A stretch of DNA of 64,000 nucleotides from Halioxenophilus sp033283405 (GTDB lineage Bacteria > Pseudomonadota > Gammaproteobacteria > Pseudomonadales > Cellvibrionaceae): the NCBI RefSeq assembly GCF_033283405.1, contig NZ_JAWMQR010000001.1, forward strand, positions 1,240,001-1,304,000, written 5' to 3'. The notes beneath the pieces are model-generated. The model was not told where the DNA came from. It saw nothing but the letters and a program-made list of their open reading frames with translations, and ran no database searches. Shown here piece by piece: positions 34,807-43,707 of this stretch (position 1 is the stretch's first letter; every line of letters starts with the position of its first letter). Both the position numbers and the translations under genes were made by a program.

Positions 34807-35391
34807 TTGTCTCATAGAATCTCAGAAGTATCCGATTTTCTGTTTCAGCTCGATGCATTGAAGTCTGTCAATCGGCGAACTTACATCAATGGCGGCGAAA
34901 GGCTTGAAAACTCAGCCGAACACTCCTGGCATCTGGCCATGGCCTGCTGGGCTTTCGCAGAGTTGTTAGCGGACAGTTATGACGTTCAGAAACTCATTAA
35001 ACTGGCACTGCTGCATGATCTGGGCGAAATCGGCGCAGGCGATACTTTTCTCTACAGCAGCGATAGAGACAAAGCCCACATTAAAGAGCGTGAGAGTGTC
35101 AAAGAGCTAGCCGCGCACCCCGGCAACCCGCTTAGTAGCATTGTCGAGCTCTGGGAAGAGCAGGAAGCCGGCAACAGCAAAGAGGCCAAGCTGTTAAAAG
35201 TGATCGACCGGCTACTGCCATTTATTCATAACATGAAAAGTGAAGGCCGTGCCTGGAAGGACCACAGCATACACAAGCAGCAGGTATTAACAATGCACCA
35301 ATTTATTGAAAATGAGAGCCCGGAAATTTACGGTTGGTTTCTGGTAAATCTTGAGCATGCCGTTGAGCAGGGTTGGCTAATGGCCTGCTAA
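34807..35391 (+). CDS. HD-domain hydrolase (YfbR/YGK1-like 5'-deoxynucleotidase type)
   Basis: The 194-residue protein has the HD metal site: H39 in NSAEHSWHLA, H70-D71 in LALLHDLGEIGAGD, and a later Asp in LLKVIDRLLPFIHNM. The layout is that of HD_3 proteins related to YfbR nucleotidases, which remove phosphate from dNMPs. The start is TTG 34807 with a strong GGAGG 6 nt upstream, a clear case of a non-ATG start. It is 16 nt after paiB and so is likely co-transcribed with it. Confidence 0.85.
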   Translation: MSHRISEVSDFLFQLDALKSVNRRTYINGGERLENSAEHSWHLAMACWAFAELLADSYDVQKLIKLALLHDLGEIGAGDTFLYSSDRDKAHIKERESVKELAAHPGNPLSSIVELWEEQEAGNSKEAKLLKVIDRLLPFIHNMKSEGRAWKDHSIHKQQVLTMHQFIENESPEIYGWFLVNLEHAVEQGWLMAC

Positions 35392-35646
35392 TAACCACTA
35401 AGGTTAACGTCTGTAACCCAGCTGCTTGATTTCGGCGCTACTGGCTCCACTAAGGCCCAGACGGACGCTGGCAAGGCTGACGAATCAATCACAATAAATG
35501 AATCCCTGTGCGGAAACCGGCTACCAATATTGGTGACTAACGTGGGTTAGTCATTGCCGTAAGCAACAGGGGCTACACAGTTAAGTCGCTAGGCTTTAAC
35601 CCAGAAATACCGGTAAACGCGACAACCACCCAAGGACGCAAACACC

Positions 35647-36192
35647 ATGGCAGAAAAATTTGAGCAGTTATCAGAAGGCTTGATCAATTTTATTGGTAAG
35701 CAGCATCTCTTTTTTGTCGGCACCGCCGCCAAGGAGGGTTATGTGAATGTTTCACCCAAGGGGATGGACAGCCTGCGTGTGTTAAGCCCCACCCAGGTGG
35801 TGTGGTTAAACCTCACCGGCAGTGGCAACGAGACCGCCGCCCACCTGCTCGACACTAACCGCATGACCATTATGTTCTGTTCGTTCGATAAAAAACCGCT
35901 GATTCTGCGCCTCTATGGCCAGGCTCGGGCGGTGCACCCCCGCGACGCTGAGTGGCCAGCTCTGTTGGCAAATTTTGATAACAGCGCCGGTGCCCGCCAA
36001 TTTTTTGTTATGGATATCGAACTGGTACTCACCTCCTGCGGTTATGCTGTGCCCTTTTATGAGTTCACCGGCGAGCGGCAAACCCTCAGTGACTGGGCCG
36101 AGAAAAAGGGCCAGGCGGGCATTGAGGAGTATTGGCAACAGAACAATGTCGAGAGCCTAAACGGCTTCGCCACCGGTATTTTTGAGGATTAG
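35647..36192 (+). CDS. Pyridoxamine-5'-phosphate-oxidase-like FMN protein
   Basis: The 181-residue protein has the split-barrel flavin fold: FVGTAAKEGYVNVSPKGMDSL, then TGSGNETAAHLLDTNRMTIMF and the LRLYGQARAV strand. This subgroup is usually annotated as pyridoxamine 5'-phosphate oxidase family but commonly has other roles, such as reductase or F420/FMN-dependent activity. AAGGA lies about 10 nt before ATG 35647. It converges with the molybdenum hydroxylase operon. Confidence 0.85.
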   Translation: MAEKFEQLSEGLINFIGKQHLFFVGTAAKEGYVNVSPKGMDSLRVLSPTQVVWLNLTGSGNETAAHLLDTNRMTIMFCSFDKKPLILRLYGQARAVHPRDAEWPALLANFDNSAGARQFFVMDIELVLTSCGYAVPFYEFTGERQTLSDWAEKKGQAGIEEYWQQNNVESLNGFATGIFED

Positions 36193-36208
36193 CCCCAAGC
36201 CAATCGGC

Positions 36209-36244
36209 ACCGGTGGGCGGCAGTGATTACTGCCGCTCGCCGGT
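36209..36244. terminator. Two-part hairpin between convergent genes
   Basis: gcggcagt (36217-36224) and actgccgc (36229-36236) pair perfectly, and accgg (36209-36213) with ccggt (36240-36244) extends the stem outside small bulges. The stop codon of the large-subunit gene falls in and beside the loop. It can serve both converging transcripts, though no U-tract is present. Confidence 0.5.
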
Positions 36245-38959
36245 CAATTTGGCGGAGCCAAAAATCCCCATCTTCACTTTGCCGTGAATGCGGTCACCCT
36301 CAATAAACAGATTGTATTTGAGGGTGATCTTCATCGGCTTTTGCACCTTCAGATCAAACTTCAGATTATTGCCCTCCACCACGCCGGTGAACGCCATCTC
36401 CCCTTCCGGGCTCGACAGCGTACCGCTTAAGTCGCTGCCATTGGTGTCGAAATGGCCCACCATCCCCTGCGGGCCAACTGGGGTGGCCAACACCATTTTC
36501 CAGTTGCCGTCGATAGCCACCTCGCCCACCGGCGCCGGGGCGGCACTGGCTTCAGCGATACTCGGCTCTGCTGGAGGCTCTGGGGTAGCGATAGGTTCGG
36601 CCGCCATTGGCGGCGGAGTGCTCTTGGCGGAGAGATCCCGGCCTTCGATATGGCTCAACACTTTTACCGACGTCAGCGGCAGATCCACGGCAATCTCGCC
36701 AAAAGGCGAGAGCGCATCGGCAATGGCGTTTACCAGAGTAGGCGCACCAATAATGGCACCACCCTCGCCACAGCCGCGCATGCCGCCCACCGATTGTGAG
36801 GGGGTATTGGCGTGCACAAACTCAAATTGGGGAATATCACTGATGGCCGGCAGGTGGTAATCCTTGTAGGTGGCGGTGAGCGGATTGCCGCGCTCATCGA
36901 AGCTCACCTTCTCCAGCAGCACCATACCAATGGCCTGAGCCAAGCCACCGGCCACCTGGCCTTCAACAATGGCCGGGTTGATGGCGTTGCCGCAATCCTC
37001 GGCGGAGATCCAACGCAGAATCTTGACAAAGCCGGTGTCGGCATCCACCTCCACCACACAGGCGTTGGCGGCGCTGGCAAAGGTCATGGGTGGCGGTTGA
37101 TAGCGGTATTGCGCCTCCAGGCCCGACTCCAACCCGGGTGGCAAGCGGTCCGGCTCGCCGTAGGCGATATTGGCGATCTCGGCCAGTGTTCGGCTTTTGT
37201 CGGGCTCGCCCTCAACAGTGATAATGCCCTGGTCGATACGCACCTTGTCCGGTTCGGCCTCCAGCAGGTGGCCGGCCACAAGCCGCACCTTGGCGGCCAG
37301 CAGGTCCGCCGCCTGCATGGCGGCACCACCGGCAATCACCCCCTGGCGGCTACCGGCGGCACCGGGAGAAAAGCCACCTCGGGAGCTGTCGCCTTCAAAC
37401 ACAGTCACCTGCTCGTAGGCTACCCCCAGGCGGTCGGCAAAGATCTGCGCCATGGTGGTGGCGGTGCCGTGGCCCTGTGAGTGGGTGCTCATGGTGGCCG
37501 TCACCTGGCCGGTGGGCTCGATGCGCACCTGGGCCAGCTCGCCGGTCATGGTGGCGATGGCGCCGGCGGAGCCGGTGGGTTCGATGTAGGTGGCGATTCC
37601 CAACCCCAGGTAACGGCCCTCAGCGCGAGCGGCCGCCTGCTGTTGGCGGAACTCAGCAACATCAAACTTGAGTAGCAGCTTCTCCAGGCACTCGGCTGGG
37701 GTGATGTCCTCCAGGGGAATCTGCATACAGGATTCGGTGGGCTGATCGGCCAGGCGCACCAGGTTTTTACGACGCACTTCGATGGGGTCGAGCCCGGCTT
37801 TGCGGGCGGCCACATCCAGAGCGGTTTCGCGCACCAGCGACTCCATGGCCCAAGGGCCGCGATAGGCGGCGTAACCGACCGTATTGCTGTACCAGCCGCG
37901 GGTTAAAAACCCGTACATGGGCATCTTGTAGGCCGCCCAAACAAACATATGAACGGCAATATTGCACTCGCTCAACTGGGGGAAGGCGCCGTTGTTGCAG
38001 CTGTAGTCACCGTGGGAGGCCAACAGCCTGCCCTCTTCGTCCATGGCCAGTTGCAGCACCATCTCCTGTTCCCGGGCCTGATTGGCACCAACCAGGTTCT
38101 CGTAGCGGTCCTCTATCCACTTCAGTGGCCGGCCAAATTTAAGCGCGGCCAGAATTACCGCCACCTCCTCCTTCCAGGGGTGGTTTTTCAGGCCAAAGCC
38201 ACCGCCGACATCCTTGGCGATCACCCGTACGGCGGTCTCGGGCAGCTTAAAGGCCATAGAGACCCAGCGCGCTACCAGGTGGGGGCTCTGGCAGGTGATG
38301 TAAAGCGTCAGCTCGCCGGGGCCGGTGGCATTCACCACCACACCGCGGGTCTCCATGGGAGACTGGGAGATACGCTGGTGCACCACCTTGTGGCTGATGC
38401 AGTGGGGCGCGGCGGCCAACACCTCGGCCAGATCTTCGTCGATCTCCTCTTCGCCCATCTCAGCGGAGATGTTGCTGTCGACCTCCGGGTGTACCAGGGG
38501 TCCAACGCGGGCATCGGCAATGGTCACCACCGGTGTCTGTTCGTCGTAGCTGACCTCAATCAGCGAGGCGGCATCCTCGGCCACGGCACGACTGTTGGCG
38601 ATTACCAGCGCCACCGGCTCACCGACATAGGCCACCCGGCCATCGGCCAGAGGGGTGGTTTTCACCGTTGGCGGCGCCAGGAAGAAGGAGATCATATCGA
38701 CGCCGTAGTCGGCGATATCTGCCTGCGTATAGATGGCGTGTACACCGGGCACCTCGCGGGCGCTGTCGCAGTTGATGGCCAAAATATCGCCGCGAGCGAT
38801 GGGGCTGCGGGCAAAAGCCACGTGCAGCATGCCGGGCACGGTGATGTCATCAACAAACTGGCCATGGCCGGTCAGCAGACGTGGATCCTCCTTGCGCGCC
38901 ACCCGTTCGCCAATGTAACGGCCGGTGCCCGTTTGCGGAAACTTGCCGGGTGCATTCAT
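36227..38959 (-). CDS. Molybdenum hydroxylase large subunit (CoxL-like) with extra C-terminal domain
   Basis: This 910-residue protein is a xanthine-dehydrogenase/CO-dehydrogenase-type large subunit that binds molybdopterin. Visible family segments include YIGERVARKEDPRLLTGHGQFVDDI, DVGGGFGLKNHPWKEEVAVI and the catalytic-Glu region GCGEGGAIIGAPTLVNAI. The active-site loop reads AYRGPWAME and not the AYRCSFR of true aerobic CO dehydrogenases, so CO is not the expected substrate. After a Pro/Ala/Glu-rich linker (from about 780) there is an additional beta-rich domain (about 818-910) absent from standard CoxL. It overlaps the small-subunit gene by 4 nt. Likely hydroxylates a heterocycle, aldehyde or acyl compound. 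Confidence 0.9.
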   Translation of the reverse strand: MNAPGKFPQTGTGRYIGERVARKEDPRLLTGHGQFVDDITVPGMLHVAFARSPIARGDILAINCDSAREVPGVHAIYTQADIADYGVDMISFFLAPPTVKTTPLADGRVAYVGEPVALVIANSRAVAEDAASLIEVSYDEQTPVVTIADARVGPLVHPEVDSNISAEMGEEEIDEDLAEVLAAAPHCISHKVVHQRISQSPMETRGVVVNATGPGELTLYITCQSPHLVARWVSMAFKLPETAVRVIAKDVGGGFGLKNHPWKEEVAVILAALKFGRPLKWIEDRYENLVGANQAREQEMVLQLAMDEEGRLLASHGDYSCNNGAFPQLSECNIAVHMFVWAAYKMPMYGFLTRGWYSNTVGYAAYRGPWAMESLVRETALDVAARKAGLDPIEVRRKNLVRLADQPTESCMQIPLEDITPAECLEKLLLKFDVAEFRQQQAAARAEGRYLGLGIATYIEPTGSAGAIATMTGELAQVRIEPTGQVTATMSTHSQGHGTATTMAQIFADRLGVAYEQVTVFEGDSSRGGFSPGAAGSRQGVIAGGAAMQAADLLAAKVRLVAGHLLEAEPDKVRIDQGIITVEGEPDKSRTLAEIANIAYGEPDRLPPGLESGLEAQYRYQPPPMTFASAANACVVEVDADTGFVKILRWISAEDCGNAINPAIVEGQVAGGLAQAIGMVLLEKVSFDERGNPLTATYKDYHLPAISDIPQFEFVHANTPSQSVGGMRGCGEGGAIIGAPTLVNAIADALSPFGEIAVDLPLTSVKVLSHIEGRDLSAKSTPPPMAAEPIATPEPPAEPSIAEASAAPAPVGEVAIDGNWKMVLATPVGPQGMVGHFDTNGSDLSGTLSSPEGEMAFTGVVEGNNLKFDLKVQKPMKITLKYNLFIEGDRIHGKVKMGIFGSAKLTGERQ

Positions 38960-39453
38960 GGCTGCTCTCCCTCGTGGTTTGGCTCCTGTTCACCGGCCAG
39001 TCGCTCGGCGGTACGGCGAATGCCCTGGTAGCCGGTACAGCGGCAGATATGGCCGGAGAGCGCGCCCACCAACTCAGCACAACTCCGCTGTTGCTCACCT
39101 TCGGTGAGCGAAGCCAGGGTCATCACCACCCCAGGGGTGCAGAAGCCACACTGCAGGGCGAACTCCTCGGCCATCACCTGCTGCACCGGGTGCAGAGTAC
39201 CATCGGCGGCAGCCAGCCCCTCAGCGGTAACAATGGTGCTGCCATCGGCCTGCACCGCCAGCATCAGACAGCTGCGCACCGCGCGGCCATCCACGGTCAC
39301 CGTACAGGCACCACAGACACCATGCTCGCAGCCCAAGTGCACGCCGGTGTAACCGGCATCGTCGCGCAGAAAATCGGAGAGAGAAGTGCGCGCCTCGACC
39401 TCGGCGCTGTAGTGGCGACCGTTGATGGTCACCTCAATTTTATGTGAGCTCAT
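38956..39453 (-). CDS. Molybdenum hydroxylase small subunit, two [2Fe-2S] clusters (CoxS-like)
   Basis: The 165-residue electron-transfer subunit has a plant-type cluster (C42, C47, C50, C62 in GCEHGVCGACTV and RSCLML) and a second helical-domain cluster (C102, C105 in QCGFCTPG and C137, C139 in ICRCTGY). It passes electrons from molybdopterin to FAD. ATGA overlaps of 4 nt with both neighbouring genes show translational coupling in the order M, S, L. Confidence 0.95.
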   Translation of the reverse strand: MSSHKIEVTINGRHYSAEVEARTSLSDFLRDDAGYTGVHLGCEHGVCGACTVTVDGRAVRSCLMLAVQADGSTIVTAEGLAAADGTLHPVQQVMAEEFALQCGFCTPGVVMTLASLTEGEQQRSCAELVGALSGHICRCTGYQGIRRTAERLAGEQEPNHEGEQP

Positions 39454-40319
39454 GCGACCTCCTCGCGGGCCAACGCCTCGGTTAGCGTGCGTTGCAATAA
39501 TTTGGCACCCACCACCCGCCGATACTCGGCGCTGGTCTGTTGGTCATCGAAGGGGGCCGTTTCGGCAATGGCAGCCGCCACCACCGCCGCTACATCCACT
39601 TCGGTGGGCACTTTGCCCAGTAACATCGACTCGACGGTAGTGGCGCGCAGTGGTGTGGGCCCCATGGCAAACCAGGCAATACCGGCGCGGCTGATCACCC
39701 CGTTGTCCAGAGCCAAAGCACCGACAACACCGGCCAGGGCGAAATCACCCGGGCGCTGAGCCAACTCCTCAAACAGGGTGATATGGCCTGTGGGCCACTT
39801 GGGAAAGGCGATATCGATGACCAGTTCGTCGGGCTCAAGGGCATTCATGTAGGGCCCCAGGTAGAACTCCTGGGCGGTTAACCTGCGGCTGCCGCGCACC
39901 GACTGCACGGTGAGAGTGGCGCCCAGTGCCACGGCGGTGGCGGGTAGTTCAGCGGCTGGTTCACCCAGGGCGATGGAGCCACCAACGGTGCCGCGATTGC
40001 GGGTCTGGTGATGGCCCACATGGCGTACCGCCTGGGTAATCACCGGCAGTTCGGCCTGCAGCAACGGGCTCTCAATCACCTGATGCTGACGGGTGGCCGG
40101 ACCAATGTGTATGGCATCGTCCTGCTGTTTGATACCGTGCAGGGCTTCGATGTGGTTGATATCGACCAGAATAAAAGGCTGGCTCATGCGCAGGTTCAAC
40201 AGCGGCATTAAGGTCTGGCCGCCGGCCAGTAGCGTCGCCCCGCCACCGGCTTCCGCTAACAGTGCGCAGGCCTCGGCGACCGTGGTGGGCGCGTAGTAGT
40301 CAAAGGGTGCCGGCTTCAT
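39450..40319 (-). CDS. Molybdenum hydroxylase FAD-binding medium subunit (CoxM-like)
   Basis: The 289-residue flavoprotein has the FAD-binding signatures LLAGGQTLMPLLNLRM (about 36-51) and RNRGTVGGSIALGEPAAELP, typical of CoxM/XdhB subunits. The C-terminal domain carries the DQQTSAEYRRVVGAKLLQR segment common to this family. It sits between the CoxG-like gene (4-nt overlap) and the small-subunit gene (4-nt overlap). Confidence 0.93.
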   Translation of the reverse strand: MKPAPFDYYAPTTVAEACALLAEAGGGATLLAGGQTLMPLLNLRMSQPFILVDINHIEALHGIKQQDDAIHIGPATRQHQVIESPLLQAELPVITQAVRHVGHHQTRNRGTVGGSIALGEPAAELPATAVALGATLTVQSVRGSRRLTAQEFYLGPYMNALEPDELVIDIAFPKWPTGHITLFEELAQRPGDFALAGVVGALALDNGVISRAGIAWFAMGPTPLRATTVESMLLGKVPTEVDVAAVVAAAIAETAPFDDQQTSAEYRRVVGAKLLQRTLTEALAREEVA

Positions 40320-41002
40320 GGTTGATCCCCCGCCGAGTTGTGCTCCTCCAACAGCTCGCCAAGTTGCTGCAGCAGTTTGCCATCGAGGACCACGGTCGGT
40401 GCCGCCGTATGGCGACCATATTCAAAGGAGACCAGCGCCACCAGAAGCAATAACAGCCCCAGGGCGATACCCATCCAGACATTACCACCCGTGGCGGCCG
40501 GCCGGGCAACCGCTGGCGCGGCGGCAACCGGTGCACCGGGTATGGCGGCGGCCGCCGGGGCAACGCCGGTTACCACCTCGCCGAAACGGGCAAAGAACTT
40601 ACCGGCCAACTGTTTGGCGGTGGCGTCAATCAATGGCCCGCCCAACTGGGCCATACGCCCACCCACCTGGGCATCGACCTCGTAAATGACTTTGGTGCCG
40701 CTGCCACTCTCCTCCAGGCGCACCTTGGCGGCACCCTTGGCGGAGCCGGCAATACCGCCGTTGCCCTCCAGGTTGAGAGTATAGCTGTGGGGCGGGTTGA
40801 GATCGGTAAGCGTGACCGTACCTTTGAAGCGGGCGCCGATGGGGCCCACCTTCACCTCGACGGTGGCGGTGAAGCGGTCGTCTGCCTCTTTCGCCAAGCT
40901 TTGGCAGCCGGGGATACTGGCTCGAAGGATTTCGGGATCGTTGAGCGCCTCCCAAACCCGTTGACAGGGGGCCGCGATCAACTGTTCGCCGGTCATTTGC
41001 AT
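40316..41002 (-). CDS. CoxG-like SRPBCC protein with C-terminal membrane anchor
   Basis: The 228-residue protein has an N-terminal START/SRPBCC domain (AAPCQRVWEALNDPEILRASIPGC, then AQVGGRMAQLGGPLIDATAKQLAGKFF), an Ala/Pro linker, and a single hydrophobic helix (about 175-192). CoxG is known to recruit CO dehydrogenase to the cytoplasmic membrane, so this copy probably anchors the local molybdenum enzyme. It is the first gene of the operon. AAGGAG lies 8 nt before ATG 41002, and a palindromic operator lies 96 nt further upstream. Confidence 0.9.
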   Translation of the reverse strand: MQMTGEQLIAAPCQRVWEALNDPEILRASIPGCQSLAKEADDRFTATVEVKVGPIGARFKGTVTLTDLNPPHSYTLNLEGNGGIAGSAKGAAKVRLEESGSGTKVIYEVDAQVGGRMAQLGGPLIDATAKQLAGKFFARFGEVVTGVAPAAAAIPGAPVAAAPAVARPAATGGNVWMGIALGLLLLLVALVSFEYGRHTAAPTVVLDGKLLQQLGELLEEHNSAGDQP

Positions 41003-41351
41003 AAGCTCTGCTCCTTCTAGTGCAGCTCGTTATTGTTGGTGTTGGCGCGATGCCGAGTTAGCTCTGTGCTGGCTTAAGGATGGCAGCCTGCCCAATATTA
41101 GTGTCACATGATTGACACTAAATTAATCGGCGAAGATTAGCACTGCAGCCCCTCCCCCGCAACCAGAGGCAGGGTAAAGGAAGTGGGTAGTCAAATCACA
41201 GTGCCCGGTAAGCCAAAGCGGGCCGCATGGCGGAGCTGGACGGCCGGAATAAGACAATAACCACGCGGCAGGCCAGGCTGGGCGGAGCCCTGTCGGAAGC
41301 GGGATATGCAGTCGCAATTGGGCGCGCAAAGGTCGCCCCTGGAAGAACGGC
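41003..41351. other. Promoter region of the molybdenum hydroxylase operon
   Basis: About 350 bp between two minus-strand genes. The right part follows the ATP-grasp gene and shows no gene. The left part holds the 9-bp inverted repeat at 41098-41121 and presumably the operon promoter. Confidence 0.5.
41098..41121. promoter_or_regulatory. Operator-like 9-bp inverted repeat
   Basis: TTAGTGTCA and TGACACTAA form a perfect inverted repeat with a 6-nt spacer in an AT-rich stretch, 96 nt upstream of the CoxG-like start codon. Perfect arms, size and place are as expected for a dimeric TetR or GntR-type repressor site. The cognate regulator is not adjacent. Confidence 0.65.
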
Positions 41352-42200
41352 CTAAACCGCGATCGGCAGCCGCCGTGGGCGGTTGGGGTTGTTGGGACTG
41401 TTGGGACTGTTAGGCTTGTCGTCGTCGCCCTGCTGGCTCAGGTAACGCAGAATGGCTTCGGTAATGGCCTTGCCACCACCGGGGATACCCTGGTTGCCAA
41501 ACAGCCGGTTGAACTCCAGCAGGTAGGGGTGATCGCCCACCATGGCGACATCAAAGCCGGCGTGGTTAACCCCCAGGCGCTTGGCCAGCGAGAGCACAAA
41601 CTCAATAGCCACCGCCGGCACTGCGTCGTAACTCACTTCGCCACCGCGGGAGACGTTGGTGTGGAAGCTGCGATCCGATTGCAGGCGCCAATAGGCGGCA
41701 ATCACCTCTTCCCCCACCACCACAATGCGCAGATCCCGGTCGATGGGCAGATACTCCTGCACATAGAGGCGATCCACCTGCGTGAGGTAGTGCTGCCAAT
41801 CCTGGCGGTTTTCGATCAGCCAGACACCCACCCCCTGGCTCGATTTAGCCTCCTTGGCAACAAACGGGGTATCCAGCAGCTGCCACAGGCGCTCCGCCTC
41901 TTCCGGGCTGTTTTTGGTAATCCAGGTGGTAGGTAGATTGTTGGGCACCAGCAGCTGGCAGGCGCGGGTGATTTCGATCTTGTCGTGGCCGATACGATAA
42001 CTGGCGGGGCTTGGAAAGATACGGGCTGAAGAGCCGTACTCCAGGCCATTGAGCTGCCAATATTCGGGAAAAAGCAGCCAGTCGGCCTCATCAATTTGGC
42101 CCTGAAAGCGGTGCGGATGTTTTTGATACTCTTCCGGTTTGATATAGCTGACGTCGGGCAGGCCGAGTGTTCGAAACAGGTTGAAAGAGATGAACCGCAT
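41352..42200 (-). CDS. ATP-grasp protein, RimK-like
   Basis: The protein of about 282 residues has the ATP-grasp fold: the ATP-binding PFVAKEAKSSQGVGVWL, the VQEYLPIDRDLRIVVVG strand, and LLEFNRLFGNQG with the metal-binding Asn/Glu. RimK-type enzymes add amino acids to a carboxylate or make peptides. The C-terminus carries a short Asn-Ser-Pro repeat (NSPNSPNNPNRP) encoded by imperfect 9-bp tandem repeats, then a basic end. ATG 42200 is chosen over TTG 42209, and neither has a good ribosome site. No acceptor peptide gene was found nearby. Confidence 0.8.
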   Translation of the reverse strand: MRFISFNLFRTLGLPDVSYIKPEEYQKHPHRFQGQIDEADWLLFPEYWQLNGLEYGSSARIFPSPASYRIGHDKIEITRACQLLVPNNLPTTWITKNSPEEAERLWQLLDTPFVAKEAKSSQGVGVWLIENRQDWQHYLTQVDRLYVQEYLPIDRDLRIVVVGEEVIAAYWRLQSDRSFHTNVSRGGEVSYDAVPAVAIEFVLSLAKRLGVNHAGFDVAMVGDHPYLLEFNRLFGNQGIPGGGKAITEAILRYLSQQGDDDKPNSPNSPNNPNRPRRLPIAV

Positions 42201-42480
42201 ACAGTGCAATCAAGGACCCAGGGGCCGCAGATTCTGCCTTAACCGCATAAAAAATCAACAGAAATAATGGCCCTGGCCAAGCCGTCCACAATCCAGCTGG
42301 AGCCAACGCTCGCTTCTGCGCTGGTCGCTATCCCCGTGCACGGCTCCCTGAACCGCTTAGCCACTTCCCCACCCGTTCACAAAGTAATCACCCAGGGTTT
42401 CTCAATTGATAACCGGTTCTTATCACGGATAGTTGGGTAAGATGCGTAATTGCGCGCCATTTTGAATTAGGATTAAATAT

Positions 42481-43671
42481 GTGACGGTGTTCACGGAAAT
42501 GCCACCACTGCAAGACTCAGGGAGCGAACTCATGTTTTGGCGATCTCTTTCGTCCTTCGGGAGCACTGTGGCTCTCGTCGATGATGACCGCACGTTAACC
42601 TATGCCGAGCTGCACCAGCGCATCGCCGGCGTTGCCGAATCGATGGGTAGCACCAAATCGCTGGTGATGATCGCCGCCGACAACTCCCTGGAAACGGTTG
42701 TTGCCCTCTACGGCGCCCTCTACGGCGGCCACACCGCCATCCTATGCCCCCGTCACAACGGCGCACAGAGCAGCGCCATTCGCCAACAGTTTCAGCCCCA
42801 GTGGATTTGCGATCGCAGCGAGAGCCATGTTTGGCAGCTGAACGCCAACAAAGAGGCAGAGGTCGCATCGCTACACCCCGACCTGGCGCTGGTGGTTAAC
42901 CAAGCTGGCGACAGTGACCGTTACGCCCGCTTCTCCTACCAACATCTAGCCGCCAATAGCGCGGCCATCGGCAAGCACCTGCAGATAGGCGGCGGCGACA
43001 AAACCCTGCTCACCCTGCCACTGCACAGTTGTTACGGTTTAACGGTGCTCAATAGTCATCTGGCGAGTGGCGCCACCGTTCACCTCGGTAGTGAGCCGCT
43101 GGCCGGTGATGCGGCTATCAAATTTATCCAGCAGGCGGGCATAACCTCACTGACCTGCGCCGCAGACGATATCGAACAGCTGGAAGCACACCAATTCCGC
43201 GAGCACCCCCTCCCCTCGCTGCGCTACCTTACCTTGGCTGGTGGCGGCCTTGAGCCGGAGGCAAGCAACCGTTATGCGCAGTGGGCAGGCAGGGCCAACA
43301 AGCGGTTTTTTGTCATGGCCGGGCAGAACGACCGGGGCTCACCCGGTCTGTGGGGCAGTACGGCAAACGGGGTGGCCGCCAACGACGCGCCAACGGCAGA
43401 GCAAAACGGGTCGCTGATCGTTGCCGGTGCCGAGTTGATGATGGGCTACGCGCGGTCACTCGCCGACCTGGCTGAGGGAACCCACCATGGGCAAGTGGCC
43501 GACAAAGAGGTTGGCAGCTTTGCCATTGTTGAGCGAACCGAGCCGGCCAGGCGAATGCCCGCCGCCTATGCCGCAAGCTTTAGCGACAGCCATGGCTTGG
43601 GGTCATTAAAGCGGAGGCTGCAACGCTCACTGGCCTGGATCAGCCCGCGAAGCAACCGCGCCCGGGAATAG
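42481..43671 (+). CDS. Degenerate AMP-binding (acyl-CoA synthetase-like) protein
   Basis: The 396-residue protein is clearly built on the N-terminal ANL domain (LTYAELHQRIAGVAESM, then LLTLPLHSCYGLTVLNSHLASGATVHL). The ATP-binding P-loop (normally TSGSTGxPK) reads NQAGDSDRY at about 138-146. The YGxTE motif reads AGQNDRG, and the YRTGD motif reads HHGQVAD. The C-terminal lid domain is missing. It is therefore probably inactive as a ligase and may act as a pseudoenzyme or be decaying. The start is GTG 42481. It is the only plus-strand gene in this part of the window. Confidence 0.75.
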   Translation: MTVFTEMPPLQDSGSELMFWRSLSSFGSTVALVDDDRTLTYAELHQRIAGVAESMGSTKSLVMIAADNSLETVVALYGALYGGHTAILCPRHNGAQSSAIRQQFQPQWICDRSESHVWQLNANKEAEVASLHPDLALVVNQAGDSDRYARFSYQHLAANSAAIGKHLQIGGGDKTLLTLPLHSCYGLTVLNSHLASGATVHLGSEPLAGDAAIKFIQQAGITSLTCAADDIEQLEAHQFREHPLPSLRYLTLAGGGLEPEASNRYAQWAGRANKRFFVMAGQNDRGSPGLWGSTANGVAANDAPTAEQNGSLIVAGAELMMGYARSLADLAEGTHHGQVADKEVGSFAIVERTEPARRMPAAYAASFSDSHGLGSLKRRLQRSLAWISPRSNRARE

Positions 43672-43707
43672 CGCCAGAGCAGGTTGGATGCAGTTACTCT
43701 GCGTTAA

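Noticed and set aside
36227..41002. Aerobic carbon monoxide dehydrogenase
   Set aside because: Gene order G-M-S-L and subunits are CODH-like, but the form I signature AYRCSFR is absent (AYRGPWAME instead), so CO oxidation is not supported.
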